Shown: positions 51,258-60,313 of the stretch, piece by piece
How the letters are laid out: each line of letters opens with the position of its first letter
Numbering within the stretch: the stretch's first letter is position 1
Assembly: GCF_021032705.1 (NCBI RefSeq)
Contig: NZ_JAHVXI010000001.1
Coordinates: 558,001-622,000 of the forward strand
DNA: 64,000 bases
Source of the DNA: Psychroserpens luteolus
GTDB taxonomy: Bacteria; Bacteroidota; Bacteroidia; Flavobacteriales; Flavobacteriaceae
Direction of reading: 5' to 3'
Translations under genes and position numbers: made by a program
The notes under the pieces: model-generated
The model's database searches: none
Told to the model about the DNA's origin: nothing
The model's input: the letters and a program-made list of their open reading frames with translations, nothing else

Positions 51258-53357
51258 TTACTTTAAAAATTGATAAGCAATCAATGCCACTATATAAGCA
51301 AAGGCGCTCATAATAGTTAATTGCAATATAGGCCATTTCCAAGTATTAGTTTCCCGTTTCACTATTGCTAATGTACTCATACACTGCATAGCAAATGCAT
51401 AAAAGAGTAACAATGAAATACCACTTGCGAAATTAAATAATGGTGTACCAAGAACGGGATTAATTTCTTTTGCCATTCTATTTTTTATCGTTTCTTCTTC
51501 ATCACTACCAACACTATAAATAGTTGCCAATGTACCCACAAAAACTTCACGAGCAGCAAACGAACTTACGATTGCAATGCCTATTTTCCAATCGTAACCT
51601 AAAGGTCTAATGACTGGCTCTATGGCATGACCAGCTATACCAATAAAGGAATGCTCTAATTTATGAGAGGCTATTTTTTGATCCAATTCATCTTGTGATA
51701 AATTATCTGTAGCATACTCTGCAGTTACGATTTCTTCAGCATTATTGAATTGTTCTCCTGGTCCATAAGATGCTAAAAACCATAATACAATTGAAATCGC
51801 TAAAATAATTTTACCTGCACCAAACACAAAAGATTTCGTTTTTTCTAAAACCGTCAGCGCCACATTTTTAAGTAAAGGCACCTTATAATTTGGCATTTCA
51901 ACAACGAAAAAAGTCTTACTTTTAATCTTCAATATCTTATTTAAAAGCCAAGCCGAAAAAATAGCAGCTCCAAACCCTATGAGATACAATAACATTAATG
52001 TCAATGCCTGATAACTTAAGCCTAGGAAACGACCTTGAGGAATAACTAGTGAAATGATAATCAAATATACTGGCAAACGTGCCGAACAGGTTGTAAAAGG
52101 TGTTACTAAAATCGTAATTAAACGTTCTTTCCAACTTTCAATATTTCTAGTTGCCATGATAGCTGGAATGGCGCATGCCGTTCCAGAAATTAAAGGTACT
52201 ACACTTTTCCCGCTAAGCCCAAAACGTCTCATAATACGATCCATTAAAAAGACCACTCGACTCATATAACCACTTTCTTCCAAAACGGCTATAAACAAAA
52301 ACAGAAATGCTATTTGGGGAATAAATATCACAATACCGCCAAGTCCAGGAATAACGCCTTCAGCAATTAAGTTAGTAAATGCTCCTTCGGGTAAGACATT
52401 TTTCACCCATTCACTAAGTGAAGCAAATGTACTATCTATGAAATCCATTGGGACTTCAGCCCAATCATAAATGGCTTGAAAAATAGTGAGTAGAATCACA
52501 AAAAAGATGAGATAGCCCCAAATCTTATGTGTTAAAATTCTATCGAGCCTAATACGTAAATCCTTAGCAGAATTTAAGTCAATTGTTTGTCCTTTTTTTA
52601 GAGTATTATTTATAAACTGATAACGTTTAATAGTTTCCTTTTGCTGCAATCGCTTGAGGTCTGACTTTCCTTTTGTCTTAAAACTATTAATAGCGTCAAC
52701 TTCATTTCTATCAATCTTTCCGAAGTTAACATCTTGGGTAATCACTAACCAGAGTTTATACAACAACTGATTTGGAAATGCTTGGCGCAACTTCTCAAAA
52801 TAATCTGTATCTATTTCCGAAGCATTTAAGCAAGGTGCAACCGATAAATCTTTATAATTAGTAATGAGCTCTTTTAATTGATCTATTCCTTTATTTTTTC
52901 TTGTGCTTATAAGAGCAATTTTTGTTTGCAGCTCCTGTTCTAAGTAAGGAATATCCAAATGAATGCCTTTGTATTCCATTCGGTCCGACATATTAATCAC
53001 CAGAATTGTGGGGATTTCTAAGTCTTTTATTTGAGTATAAAGTAATAGGTTACGTTTTAAATTTTCAACATCACTTACTACTACGGCAACATCGGGAAAA
53101 TCTTTGTCGTTTTTATTTAAGAGTAATTCTATAACGACATTTTCATCTAATGAAGACGCATTCAAACTGTATGTTCCTGGCAAATCAATGATATGCGCTT
53201 TAACGCCTCTTGGCAATTTACAGATGCCTTCTTTTTTCTCTACAGTAATCCCAGGATAGTTCCCTACCTTTTGATTTAAACCTGTAAGTGCATTAAATAC
53301 TGAGGTTTTTCCAGTATTAGGGTTTCCAATAAGTGCAACATTAATTTGTTTACTCAT
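51258..53357 (-). CDS. feoB: Ferrous iron transport protein B
   Basis: A 699-residue Fe2+ transporter. The G-protein domain has GNPNTGKT (G1, 11-18), DLPGTYS (G3) and NMSD (G4); two gate regions follow in the membrane domain, with conserved VPLISGTACAIPAIMATR and FAAREVFVGTLATIYSVG. It moves Fe2+ inward across the inner membrane with GTP-dependent regulation. The start overlaps the feoA stop by 8 bp. Length is typical. Confidence 0.97.
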   Translation of the reverse strand: MSKQINVALIGNPNTGKTSVFNALTGLNQKVGNYPGITVEKKEGICKLPRGVKAHIIDLPGTYSLNASSLDENVVIELLLNKNDKDFPDVAVVVSDVENLKRNLLLYTQIKDLEIPTILVINMSDRMEYKGIHLDIPYLEQELQTKIALISTRKNKGIDQLKELITNYKDLSVAPCLNASEIDTDYFEKLRQAFPNQLLYKLWLVITQDVNFGKIDRNEVDAINSFKTKGKSDLKRLQQKETIKRYQFINNTLKKGQTIDLNSAKDLRIRLDRILTHKIWGYLIFFVILLTIFQAIYDWAEVPMDFIDSTFASLSEWVKNVLPEGAFTNLIAEGVIPGLGGIVIFIPQIAFLFLFIAVLEESGYMSRVVFLMDRIMRRFGLSGKSVVPLISGTACAIPAIMATRNIESWKERLITILVTPFTTCSARLPVYLIIISLVIPQGRFLGLSYQALTLMLLYLIGFGAAIFSAWLLNKILKIKSKTFFVVEMPNYKVPLLKNVALTVLEKTKSFVFGAGKIILAISIVLWFLASYGPGEQFNNAEEIVTAEYATDNLSQDELDQKIASHKLEHSFIGIAGHAIEPVIRPLGYDWKIGIAIVSSFAAREVFVGTLATIYSVGSDEEETIKNRMAKEINPVLGTPLFNFASGISLLLFYAFAMQCMSTLAIVKRETNTWKWPILQLTIMSAFAYIVALIAYQFLK

Positions 53358-53583
53358 TAGAAATATCGATTAAAATGTGAATAGCCGTTTCTTTTCTTAT
53401 GGCTAAATGTGTTCCATTAATGTTAAGATACATTGGATCGGCAAATGGTGCTACTTGAACAAGCTCGACCATATTACCTGGCAAACATCCCATTTCTAGA
53501 AGTTTGAGCGGAATATGAATTGAAGAAACGTCAGTAATAACGCCCTGTTGACCTCTTTTTATATCTGCTAATGTGACTTTCAA
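53350..53583 (-). CDS. feoA: Ferrous iron transport protein A
   Basis: A 77-residue SH3-like protein. It starts with TTG at 53583, preceded by an in-frame TAA, and no ATG is near. The core is LADIKRGQQGVITDVSSIHIPLKLLEMGCLPGNMVELVQVAPFADP, matching FeoA. It assists FeoB. The start site is supported by the overlap with the feoB start and by family length. Confidence 0.93.
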   Translation of the reverse strand: MKVTLADIKRGQQGVITDVSSIHIPLKLLEMGCLPGNMVELVQVAPFADPMYLNINGTHLAIRKETAIHILIDISNE

Positions 53584-53598
53584 GCTTATTTAGATTGA

Positions 53599-53610
53599 TT
53601 TTAAGTAAGC
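53599..53610 (-). promoter_or_regulatory. Candidate metal-regulator site before feoA
   Basis: TTTTAAGTAAGC matches the same 12-mer before the mntR-type gene, 16-27 bp upstream of the feoA start. It lies in the place expected for a repressor site. Only half of the dyad is present, so the binding is uncertain. Confidence 0.45.
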
Positions 53611-53655
53611 AAAAATAAAGGAAAAATTCAGTGTAAAAAAATTGTAGCCCTAAAA

Positions 53656-54324
53656 CTATTGATATTCTTTTTTTAAACGTTTAATATCATAAATCAGCGA
53701 ATCTACAGACGCTGGACTTACACCATTATACAACCCTCTTATTTGCTTGTCTTTATCTATAAGTGCGAAGTTTTCGGTATGCACCATACCATATTCTCCC
53801 ATACCATCATCTTTAACAACTAAGTAAGACTTTCTTGCCAGATCATAGATTTGTTTTCGATCTCCAGTGACTAAGTTCCATTTGTTGTCATTAACACCTT
53901 TTTCTATAGCATAACGCTTTAACTGTGCTACACTATCGATCTCAGGTGTTACCGAATGTGATAATAATAAAACCTCATCATCATCAATAATTTCGCTTTG
54001 AATACGACTCATTTGATCTGTCATTACCGGACAAATGGTTTGACACGTCGTAAAAAAGAAATCAGCAACGTAGATTTTATCTTTGTAAGTGTCTTGAGTA
54101 ATGGTATCTCCATTTTGATTTACCAATTTAAAATCGGCTATAGTATGATACTTCTTTTTGTGCTGAATCGTACTATCAACCAAGGATGCATCTACTCTAT
54201 TAGGTTGATAAATTGGTAATGGTTTTTCTACTTTTAGTATTGAATAAATTATTGAAATAATAATCCCTGAGACTAAAAGCAAGACGATAAAAAAGAATTT
54301 AAATTGTTTGATATAAGCAAACAT
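53656..54324 (-). CDS. SCO family protein (copper chaperone/thioredoxin-like)
   Basis: A 222-residue protein anchored by an N-terminal membrane helix (about 8-28) with a thioredoxin fold. FFFTTCQTICPVM holds the copper-binding CxxxC; MVHTENFALID carries the His ligand. SCO proteins assemble the CuA centre of cytochrome c oxidase. It stands alone, with feoA 72 bp to its left. Confidence 0.93.
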   Translation of the reverse strand: MFAYIKQFKFFFIVLLLVSGIIISIIYSILKVEKPLPIYQPNRVDASLVDSTIQHKKKYHTIADFKLVNQNGDTITQDTYKDKIYVADFFFTTCQTICPVMTDQMSRIQSEIIDDDEVLLLSHSVTPEIDSVAQLKRYAIEKGVNDNKWNLVTGDRKQIYDLARKSYLVVKDDGMGEYGMVHTENFALIDKDKQIRGLYNGVSPASVDSLIYDIKRLKKEYQ

Positions 54325-54437
54325 CTCTTGATTTTTAAGGCTTTAATGTAAGATTTGAGTGCAAAAATACGACAGAATAGCAACAAAATGACTACTTTTA
54401 ACAAGCTATATTGTTAAAAAAGAAAAAGATTATTACC

Positions 54438-56372
54438 ATGAAGTTAAGACTACTCATTTTTTTGGGACTGTTTTCGACAGTATCATTTTCTCAAGATTAC
54501 AACGAAACTTTAAATACCATCCGTGAAGCCGAAGCAAAATCTGCCTTAAACCGCATCATGCAGCGCTCAAACTTAAATACTGGTAATTACGATTTAAAAT
54601 ATCACAGATTGGAATTAGACATAGATCCTGCGGTTTCATTTATCTCAGGAGACATTACCTCGTATTTTACAGCTAAGAGTAATATGACCACCATAACTTT
54701 TGATTTATCAGCAAACATGACGGTTAATCAGGTTTTACAACGTGGTAATCTATTATCATACTCGCATCTTGGTGATGAGCTTATCATTACACTTCCTTCA
54801 ACCTTAAGTACAGGAACTTTAGATTCTTTAACGGTAAGTTACTCTGGAAATCCTGAGTTTTCTGGACTAGGTTCATTTGAACAGAATCAACATAATGGTG
54901 ACCCAATCATCTGGACACTTTCTGAACCATATGGAGCTAAAGCTTGGTGGCCTTGTAAGCAAGACCTCATTGACAAAATAGATTCTATAGATGTTTTTAT
55001 GACAACACCTCGATTCAATCCATCGAACGAAGAATATATTTCAGTATCGAACGGACTTGAACAAAGTCAGGTATTAAATGGAAATGAAAAGACAACACAT
55101 TTTAAACATCGTTATCCCATTCCTGCATACCTTATCGCTATTGCAGCAACTAATTATAGTGTCTTTACACAAACGGTTCCTAATAATGGAAACCCCTTTG
55201 AAATTGTAAACTATGTTTATCCCGAAAGCTTAAGTACCGCTCAAGCTGGCACAGCTGTGACAGTACCTATAATGAATCTTTTTAATGATTTGTTTGAAGA
55301 ATATCCTTTTGCTAATGAAAAATATGGCCATGCACAATTTGGTTGGGGCGGAGGAATGGAACACACTACAGTGTCATTTATGGGAAATTTTGGACGTAAC
55401 TTAATTGCTCATGAACTAGCACATCAATGGTTTGGAAATAAAATTACATGTGGTAGTTGGAAAGATATTTGGCTCAACGAAGGTTTTGCAACCTATTTGT
55501 CTGGGATCGTTATTGAACATTTAGATGGAAATAATGCATTCACAACCTGGAAACAACAACGAAATAATTCAATTACAGCCGCACCCAATGGAGCTGTATA
55601 TCTTTCAGATGCAGATACAACATCCGTTGGAAGAATTTTTAGCGGCCGTCTTTCCTACAACAAAGGTGCTATGGTATTACATATGCTTAGAAAAAAGCTT
55701 GGTGATGTTACCTTTTATCAAGCGCTTCAAGATTATTTAAATACATCTGAACATGCCTATGATTATGCTAAAACGGAGGATTTTATTGCTATTGTTGAAA
55801 CAACATCAGGAGAAGATTTAACCGAATTTTTTGACGACTGGCTGTATAATCAAGGATATCCTAGCTATACAATTACCTGGAATCAACCTACAACTAATCA
55901 AGTAGGAATTACTATAGAACAAATACAAAGTCATGCTTCAGTTTCCTATTTTGAAGCACCTGTACCTATACGATTAATAGGAACGTTTGGTGAACAAATG
56001 GACCTTGTTTTAGATAATACGACTAACGGGCAAAGCTTTTTGGAAACCGTAAACTTTACGGTTCAAACGGTGTTATTTGATCCAGAATCTGATTTGATCT
56101 CAGCAAACAACAATGTGCTATTAAGTACAGATGAGTTTGACATCAATACAGAGCTTATAGTATATCCTAATCCGACATCTGAGGTACTTCATATTGAAAA
56201 ACCTCAAGCTACCGAAGTTTCAGAAATTAGAATCTACAACACACTTGGGCAGTTAATTAATCAATTGCCTTGGAGTTCGACACTGGATACATCCTATTGG
56301 TCGTCTGGATTATTATTTGTTCAATTTCAAACTAATAAAGGCGTCATTACTAAATCGGTGTTAAAAAATTAG
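54438..56372 (+). CDS. M1-family aminopeptidase with type IX secretion sorting domain
   Basis: A 644-residue exported peptidase. I use the ATG at 54438 (a TTG at 54411 extends it nine codons without a signal), followed by a signal peptide (MKLRLLIFLGLFSTVSFSQ). The M1 catalytic part has GGMEH (near 306) and HELAHQWFGN (near 325) with the third ligand Glu in NEGFATYL. The last 75 residues (DINTELIVYPNPTSEVLHIEK to VLKN) form a type IX C-terminal sorting domain (YPNP, GQL, KSVLK), so it is exported by T9SS. GGMEH instead of GAMEN appears common in Bacteroidota. Confidence 0.9.
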   Translation: MKLRLLIFLGLFSTVSFSQDYNETLNTIREAEAKSALNRIMQRSNLNTGNYDLKYHRLELDIDPAVSFISGDITSYFTAKSNMTTITFDLSANMTVNQVLQRGNLLSYSHLGDELIITLPSTLSTGTLDSLTVSYSGNPEFSGLGSFEQNQHNGDPIIWTLSEPYGAKAWWPCKQDLIDKIDSIDVFMTTPRFNPSNEEYISVSNGLEQSQVLNGNEKTTHFKHRYPIPAYLIAIAATNYSVFTQTVPNNGNPFEIVNYVYPESLSTAQAGTAVTVPIMNLFNDLFEEYPFANEKYGHAQFGWGGGMEHTTVSFMGNFGRNLIAHELAHQWFGNKITCGSWKDIWLNEGFATYLSGIVIEHLDGNNAFTTWKQQRNNSITAAPNGAVYLSDADTTSVGRIFSGRLSYNKGAMVLHMLRKKLGDVTFYQALQDYLNTSEHAYDYAKTEDFIAIVETTSGEDLTEFFDDWLYNQGYPSYTITWNQPTTNQVGITIEQIQSHASVSYFEAPVPIRLIGTFGEQMDLVLDNTTNGQSFLETVNFTVQTVLFDPESDLISANNNVLLSTDEFDINTELIVYPNPTSEVLHIEKPQATEVSEIRIYNTLGQLINQLPWSSTLDTSYWSSGLLFVQFQTNKGVITKSVLKN

Positions 56373-56451
56373 CCATTAAACCGATTAAAATTTTCTAAAT
56401 GCGGCTAAAACACTACTTTTGTCGACTAGAATTTTATTTGACTAACGATAC

Positions 56452-57777
56452 ATGGAGTTTGTAATAAGAATATCTCAATTTTTACTGAGTCTTTCATTAC
56501 TAATCGTATTACACGAATTAGGACATTTTATACCAGCAAAACTATTTAAAACCAGAGTAGAAAAGTTTTACCTCTTTTTTGACATTAAGTTTTCTTTATT
56601 CAAAAAGAAAATCGGTGAAACTGTTTATGGTATTGGATGGCTACCGCTTGGTGGTTATGTGAAGATTGCTGGAATGATTGATGAAAGTATGGACAAAGAG
56701 CAAATGGCGCAGCCACCTCAGCCATGGGAGTTTCGCTCTAAGCCAGCTTGGCAACGTTTGATTATTATGTTAGGTGGTGTCACTGTTAATTTCATATTAG
56801 CCTATTTTATTTATGTGTTTGTCGCTTTTGTATATGGAGACAAGACCACGACTATAGAAAGTTTAAAAGATGGGTATTGGATCGAAAATGAACTGTTACA
56901 AGACATTGGTTTTAAAACAGGAGATAAGATTATAAAAGTTAATGACGTTGCAGTTGTCAATGATTATGACGTTAAGTCTAACATTATTGGAGCCGAAACA
57001 TTCACCATAAGAAGACATGGCCAAGAGCAAGTCATTACCTTACCTGAAGATTTTCTGGGTCAGTTTTCATCTGCAAAAAGTAGAGATCTATTTGAGCGAC
57101 GCATTCCATTTATGATTCGTAAAATAGCGGATACCTCATTGAACAAAAATGCAGGCATTGAGCCAAAAGATATTATCACATCTATCGATGGAAAAGAACT
57201 AAGATATTTTGATCAATTAGACTCGTTAATGACGGGCTATAAAAACGAAACCTTAACGGTTCAACTACTTCGAGGTGAAGAAGCAATCACCAAACAATTA
57301 AAAGTTGATGGAGACGGTAAGTTTGGGTTTCAAGCTGGATATGATGAAGATCGTTTTGTGGAGTTGGGTTACTTTGATCGTACCATTCAAACCTATACGT
57401 TTGGAGAAAGTTTTGGCGCTGGTGCTTTTGATTTTGTAGATACCTTACGAAAGTATGGTGCACAATTAAAAGCCATATTTACACCTAGTACTGGAGCTTA
57501 CAAAGGTGTTGGAGGCTTTAAAGCCATTTATGAAGTATTTCCTCCTTTTTGGAGCTGGCAAGCCTTTTGGGTATTAACGGCCTTTTTATCAATCATGTTA
57601 GGCGTACTAAACTTATTGCCTATACCAGCATTAGATGGTGGTCATGTTATGTTTTTATTATTTGAAATCATCTCAGGAAGAAAACCTAGCGAGAAGTTTT
57701 TAGAACGTGCACAGCTTGTAGGATTCGTGATTTTAATCACCTTGGTTCTATTTGCGAATATCAACGATTGGATTTAG
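56452..57777 (+). CDS. rseP: Site-2 protease RseP
   Basis: A 441-residue membrane metalloprotease. The zinc motif HELGH is at 21-25; one or two PDZ-like domains sit in the middle (KTGDKIIKVNDVAVV; GIEPKDIITSIDGKELRY), and the second zinc-binding motif LPIPALDGGH lies near 395. It cuts membrane anchors such as anti-sigma factors in regulated proteolysis and could release the sigma at 24690. There are four membrane helices. It is a single gene. Confidence 0.95.
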   Translation: MEFVIRISQFLLSLSLLIVLHELGHFIPAKLFKTRVEKFYLFFDIKFSLFKKKIGETVYGIGWLPLGGYVKIAGMIDESMDKEQMAQPPQPWEFRSKPAWQRLIIMLGGVTVNFILAYFIYVFVAFVYGDKTTTIESLKDGYWIENELLQDIGFKTGDKIIKVNDVAVVNDYDVKSNIIGAETFTIRRHGQEQVITLPEDFLGQFSSAKSRDLFERRIPFMIRKIADTSLNKNAGIEPKDIITSIDGKELRYFDQLDSLMTGYKNETLTVQLLRGEEAITKQLKVDGDGKFGFQAGYDEDRFVELGYFDRTIQTYTFGESFGAGAFDFVDTLRKYGAQLKAIFTPSTGAYKGVGGFKAIYEVFPPFWSWQAFWVLTAFLSIMLGVLNLLPIPALDGGHVMFLLFEIISGRKPSEKFLERAQLVGFVILITLVLFANINDWI

Positions 57778-57904
57778 AAAAAATTAAGCAATTTTTTTAA
57801 AAAAATTGTTTACGATGTGCGTTATCATTTTATAATCATGTCATCGTGAAACTTTGTTGTAGATTATTATTTAAAAAAAAATTAAATAAATTTTAAAAGA
57901 CGTT

Positions 57905-57934
57905 TTGACAAACTTAAAAAATAGCATATATTTG
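57905..57934 (+). promoter_or_regulatory. Promoter of tRNA-Asn
   Basis: TTG (57905-57907) and TATATTTG (57927-57934) are separated by 19 bases, a full Bacteroidota -33/-7 promoter. The mature tRNA begins 22 bases later. Confidence 0.8.
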
Positions 57935-57956
57935 CGCTCGCTAAAGCGATTAACAC

Positions 57957-58030
57957 TCCTCTTTAGCTCAGTTGGTTAGAGCATCTGACTGTTAATCAGA
58001 GGGTCCTTGGTTCGAGCCCAAGAAGAGGAG
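57957..58030 (+). tRNA. tRNA-Asn(GTT)
   Basis: A 74-nt cloverleaf. The acceptor arm TCCTCTT pairs with AAGAGGA, followed by discriminator G. The D arm is AGCTCAGTTGGTTAGAGC, the anticodon loop CTGTTAA gives GTT, and the T arm contains GGTTCGAGCC. No CCA is encoded. It is followed by a terminator. Confidence 0.97.
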
Positions 58031-58038
58031 CAAACAAA

Positions 58039-58066
58039 AGTTCAACAGAAATGTTGGACTTTTTTT
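58039..58066 (+). terminator. Terminator of tRNA-Asn
   Basis: AGTTCAAC and GTTGGACT (8-bp stem with one wobble) around a 6-base loop are followed by six T. It lies 9 bp after the tRNA end. Confidence 0.8.
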
Positions 58067-58116
58067 GTGGAATGAATTGGGAGAGAAGTTTATCCCGAAA
58101 GTAAAGTGCTTCTGGA

Positions 58117-58135
58117 AGCCCAAGAAGAGGAGCAA
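58117..58135 (+). repeat. Second copy of the tRNA-Asn 3' end
   Basis: AGCCCAAGAAGAGGAGCAA is an exact 19-base copy of 58015-58033 (tRNA T-arm end, acceptor and 3 bases beyond). It has its own terminator right after. It is either the far attachment site of an integrated element or the relic of a second tRNA-Asn. Confidence 0.8.
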
Positions 58136-58139
58136 CATT

Positions 58140-58169
58140 AAAATCCGGTCTTTTTAGATCGGATTTTTT
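58140..58169 (+). terminator. Terminator after the tRNA-end copy
   Basis: AAAATCCGGTC and GATCGGATTTT pair with one G-T wobble around a 5-base loop, followed by a T-run. It closes the unit that starts at the tRNA duplicate. Confidence 0.75.
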
Positions 58170-58316
58170 AGTTTATAGCTAAGTCTAATTAGCTTAAACC
58201 ACTAGTGTTATACATCTGTAAAGATGACCAAAACTTCCTGTTTTTGGGAACATAGACCCCAAAAACGCGTATATTTATCTCTATATAACCAGTTGCCAGT
58301 AATTTGACCAAACCGA

Positions 58317-58979
58317 ATGGAAGTCACAAAAAAAGATGTTGAAGAATTAATTGAATTAAGAAAAAAAGACAGTTTTCTTAATCACTTATGGAATATCTTT
58401 TCACGTGATATGCGAGCGAAAGGAGAAATAAATCGGAATGAAATAAAAGTGTGGAGCCAAAATATGTGGAATCTGACTTTCTATTCGATTTTTACATTCG
58501 AATTTAATACTAATAATCATCTGACAAACATAACGGATAAGATGAATCCTGTTGGAAAAACTCTAATTGGAATTGCATCTTTATGGTTTCTGTATTTGAT
58601 TTTCCCTAACAATCCGACTGAATTTAATCCAATTGATAATTGGCAATGGATTACCATAATTGCTGTTTTCGTCTTTTTAGTAGCTTGGGTTTCTCGAAAG
58701 ATTTACAAAATGGAAAGGAAAAATCAACTTGAGGAAATATACGAGATTCTGGATATTGAAATTGAGGAAAAAGCACCTGAAAATGAATGGTCGCTGAAAA
58801 ACATTCTGATTAGATTATTTACTTATCCTTTTGCGGTTTTTGTAATAACTATTTGTGTTTGGAGCTTATTTTCGAATGGAATAAAAAGCATCTTTTTAAC
58901 CTTATTTGGAATCGGAATTTGTGGAATGTATCTGTATTCAGATGTAAGAATGATAATAAAAAATAAAAAGGCTGAATAA
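58317..58979 (+). CDS. Membrane protein, hypothetical (accessory)
   Basis: A 220-residue protein with about four membrane helices (about 83-99, 110-130, 170-187, 195-212), a charged helical N-terminus (KKDVEELIELRKKDSF) and a basic end. I recognise no domain. It is the first gene after the tRNA-end copy and stands alone. The AT content is typical of the region. Confidence 0.6.
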   Translation: MEVTKKDVEELIELRKKDSFLNHLWNIFSRDMRAKGEINRNEIKVWSQNMWNLTFYSIFTFEFNTNNHLTNITDKMNPVGKTLIGIASLWFLYLIFPNNPTEFNPIDNWQWITIIAVFVFLVAWVSRKIYKMERKNQLEEIYEILDIEIEEKAPENEWSLKNILIRLFTYPFAVFVITICVWSLFSNGIKSIFLTLFGIGICGMYLYSDVRMIIKNKKAE

Positions 58980-58993
58980 TAAAAAACCACTGC

Positions 58994-59154
58994 CAACAAC
59001 GTGTATAGCTAATTGCTTACTCTGTCTGCACTCGGACACGAGCGTAGCGAACTGGCACAAGCAAAATCCGCAGGATTTTCCTAACGGTTTGTTCCTTTTT
59101 ACTAACTTAGAACTAACCATACACGAACACGTTCAACTATTTTGAGACGTTGTT
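58994..59154. repeat. 160-bp element with inverted AACAACGTGT ends
   Basis: AACAACGT (58994-59001) and ACGTTGTT (59147-59154) are complementary ends. GTGTAT at 59000 and ATACAC at 59119 are a second, inner pair. Inside, AAAATCCGCAGGATTTT (59062-59078) is a perfect hairpin. This looks like a flavobacterial dispersed repeat or a recombination site between accessory genes. Confidence 0.55.
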
Positions 59155-59189
59155 CTAAACGATAAACATAACTATTGAAAAACAAAAAT

Positions 59190-59738
59190 ATGATTAAGAA
59201 ACTACACCTCATTTTACTATTGATTTTACCAATTACCATGTTTGGGCAATTATCTGAATCGCTTAACGAAATGAAAGCCGACAAAAATGCGGATTATAAA
59301 AAATACGAACCATTACTATTTAAAGCAAGTGAATATATTTTTGACAATCCTGTAAACGTAAAATCAAAGGAATTTATTTCTGCAACACAAATTGTCGGAT
59401 TTTGGATGAATAAAGATACTGGAATGGGAATTCCAACGTTTGGGAATTTTTTCACGTCTCTAACCAATAAGAACAAACAACAATTTTTGTATACAGTTGC
59501 GATGATTAATTATGGTTTAAACCAAAAAATCAATCATAACCGAATTTTGACTTGTAAAAAAATTGACGGACAAAAATTCAGCGAACAAGAAGATGTTAGA
59601 GAAGTCCAACTTGGTGGAGCGAAAATTTTGCTGGAATATATAGGAAATAAAAAGAATAACGTTCCAATTAATTCAAAGACAAAAAAGTATGTAAAAGCAT
59701 ACAAAAAAGGAAAGTTGGACGATATGTTTTTTGACTAA
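59190..59738 (+). CDS. Exported protein, hypothetical (accessory)
   Basis: A 182-residue protein with a signal peptide (MIKKLHLILLLILPITMFGQ) and a mixed helical/beta mature part (SEYIFDNPVNVKSKEF, QIVGFWMNKDTGMGIPTFG). I recognise no family. It is preceded by the repeat at 58994-59154, and a TTG start five codons upstream is less likely. Foreign origin is inferred only from its position. Confidence 0.6.
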   Translation: MIKKLHLILLLILPITMFGQLSESLNEMKADKNADYKKYEPLLFKASEYIFDNPVNVKSKEFISATQIVGFWMNKDTGMGIPTFGNFFTSLTNKNKQQFLYTVAMINYGLNQKINHNRILTCKKIDGQKFSEQEDVREVQLGGAKILLEYIGNKKNNVPINSKTKKYVKAYKKGKLDDMFFD

Positions 59739-59751
59739 TAAGTCGAAGTAG

Positions 59752-59761
59752 AAAACGTGTA
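59752..59761. repeat. Partial AACGTGT repeat after the second accessory gene
   Basis: AAAACGTGTA lies 13 bp after the stop of the exported protein gene and resembles the start of the repeat at 58994. It is the weakest of the three. Confidence 0.3.
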
Positions 59762-59845
59762 GCAACTGCTCGTATAACTTGAGAACACTAGGTTTTAAAA
59801 AGAAATATTTGAATCTAACTTTTGGACATAAGAAGTAAACTAACT

Positions 59846-60259
59846 ATGGAAAAACATTTTGAACTTTCTGATTCTGACTTTGAAAAAAAATTCATTAGTT
59901 GCGAGTTAGATCCATCACACTTTACTCACGAAGCTCACTTAAGGTTGGCTTGGATTAACATCAACCTATACGGTATTAAACAAGCCGAAAAAAACATTCA
60001 AAGTGGATTGCAACACTTTGTAGAATTTGTAGGAGCTAAAGACAAATATAATATGACTTTGACTTTAGCAGCTATAAAAGCAGTGCATCACTTTATGCGC
60101 AAATCAAAGTCTAACAATTTTAAAGATTTTATATCCGAATTTCCAAGACTGAAAACTAATTTTAAGGATTTAATGGCGTGTCATTACGGATTTGATATTT
60201 ACAATTCTAGCAAAGCCAAAACGACATTTTTAGAACCTGATTTGATTTCATTTGATTAA
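59846..60259 (+). CDS. Hypothetical protein, accessory
   Basis: A 137-residue, mainly helical protein (ATG at 59846; a TTG eight codons upstream is less likely). It has a conserved-looking segment FTHEAHLRLAWININLYG and KYNMTLTLAAIKAVHHFMRK. There is no signal peptide, and no family is recognised. It is the last gene of the island. Confidence 0.55.
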   Translation: MEKHFELSDSDFEKKFISCELDPSHFTHEAHLRLAWININLYGIKQAEKNIQSGLQHFVEFVGAKDKYNMTLTLAAIKAVHHFMRKSKSNNFKDFISEFPRLKTNFKDLMACHYGFDIYNSSKAKTTFLEPDLISFD

Positions 60260-60280
60260 TTCGGAATAAAATTTACTAAC

Positions 60281-60292
60281 AACAACGTGCAT
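60281..60292. repeat. AACAACGTG repeat after the third accessory gene
   Basis: AACAACGTGCAT, 22 bp after the stop of the preceding gene, matches the end of the element at 58994 in ten of twelve bases. Confidence 0.45.
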
Positions 60293-60313
60293 CATTAAGC
60301 CTGTAGTTTGGAT

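Noticed and set aside
54438-56372. GGMEH in place of the GAMEN motif in the M1 peptidase
   Set aside because: It looks unusual, but from memory the GGMEH form is common in Bacteroidota, so I do not count it as novel.
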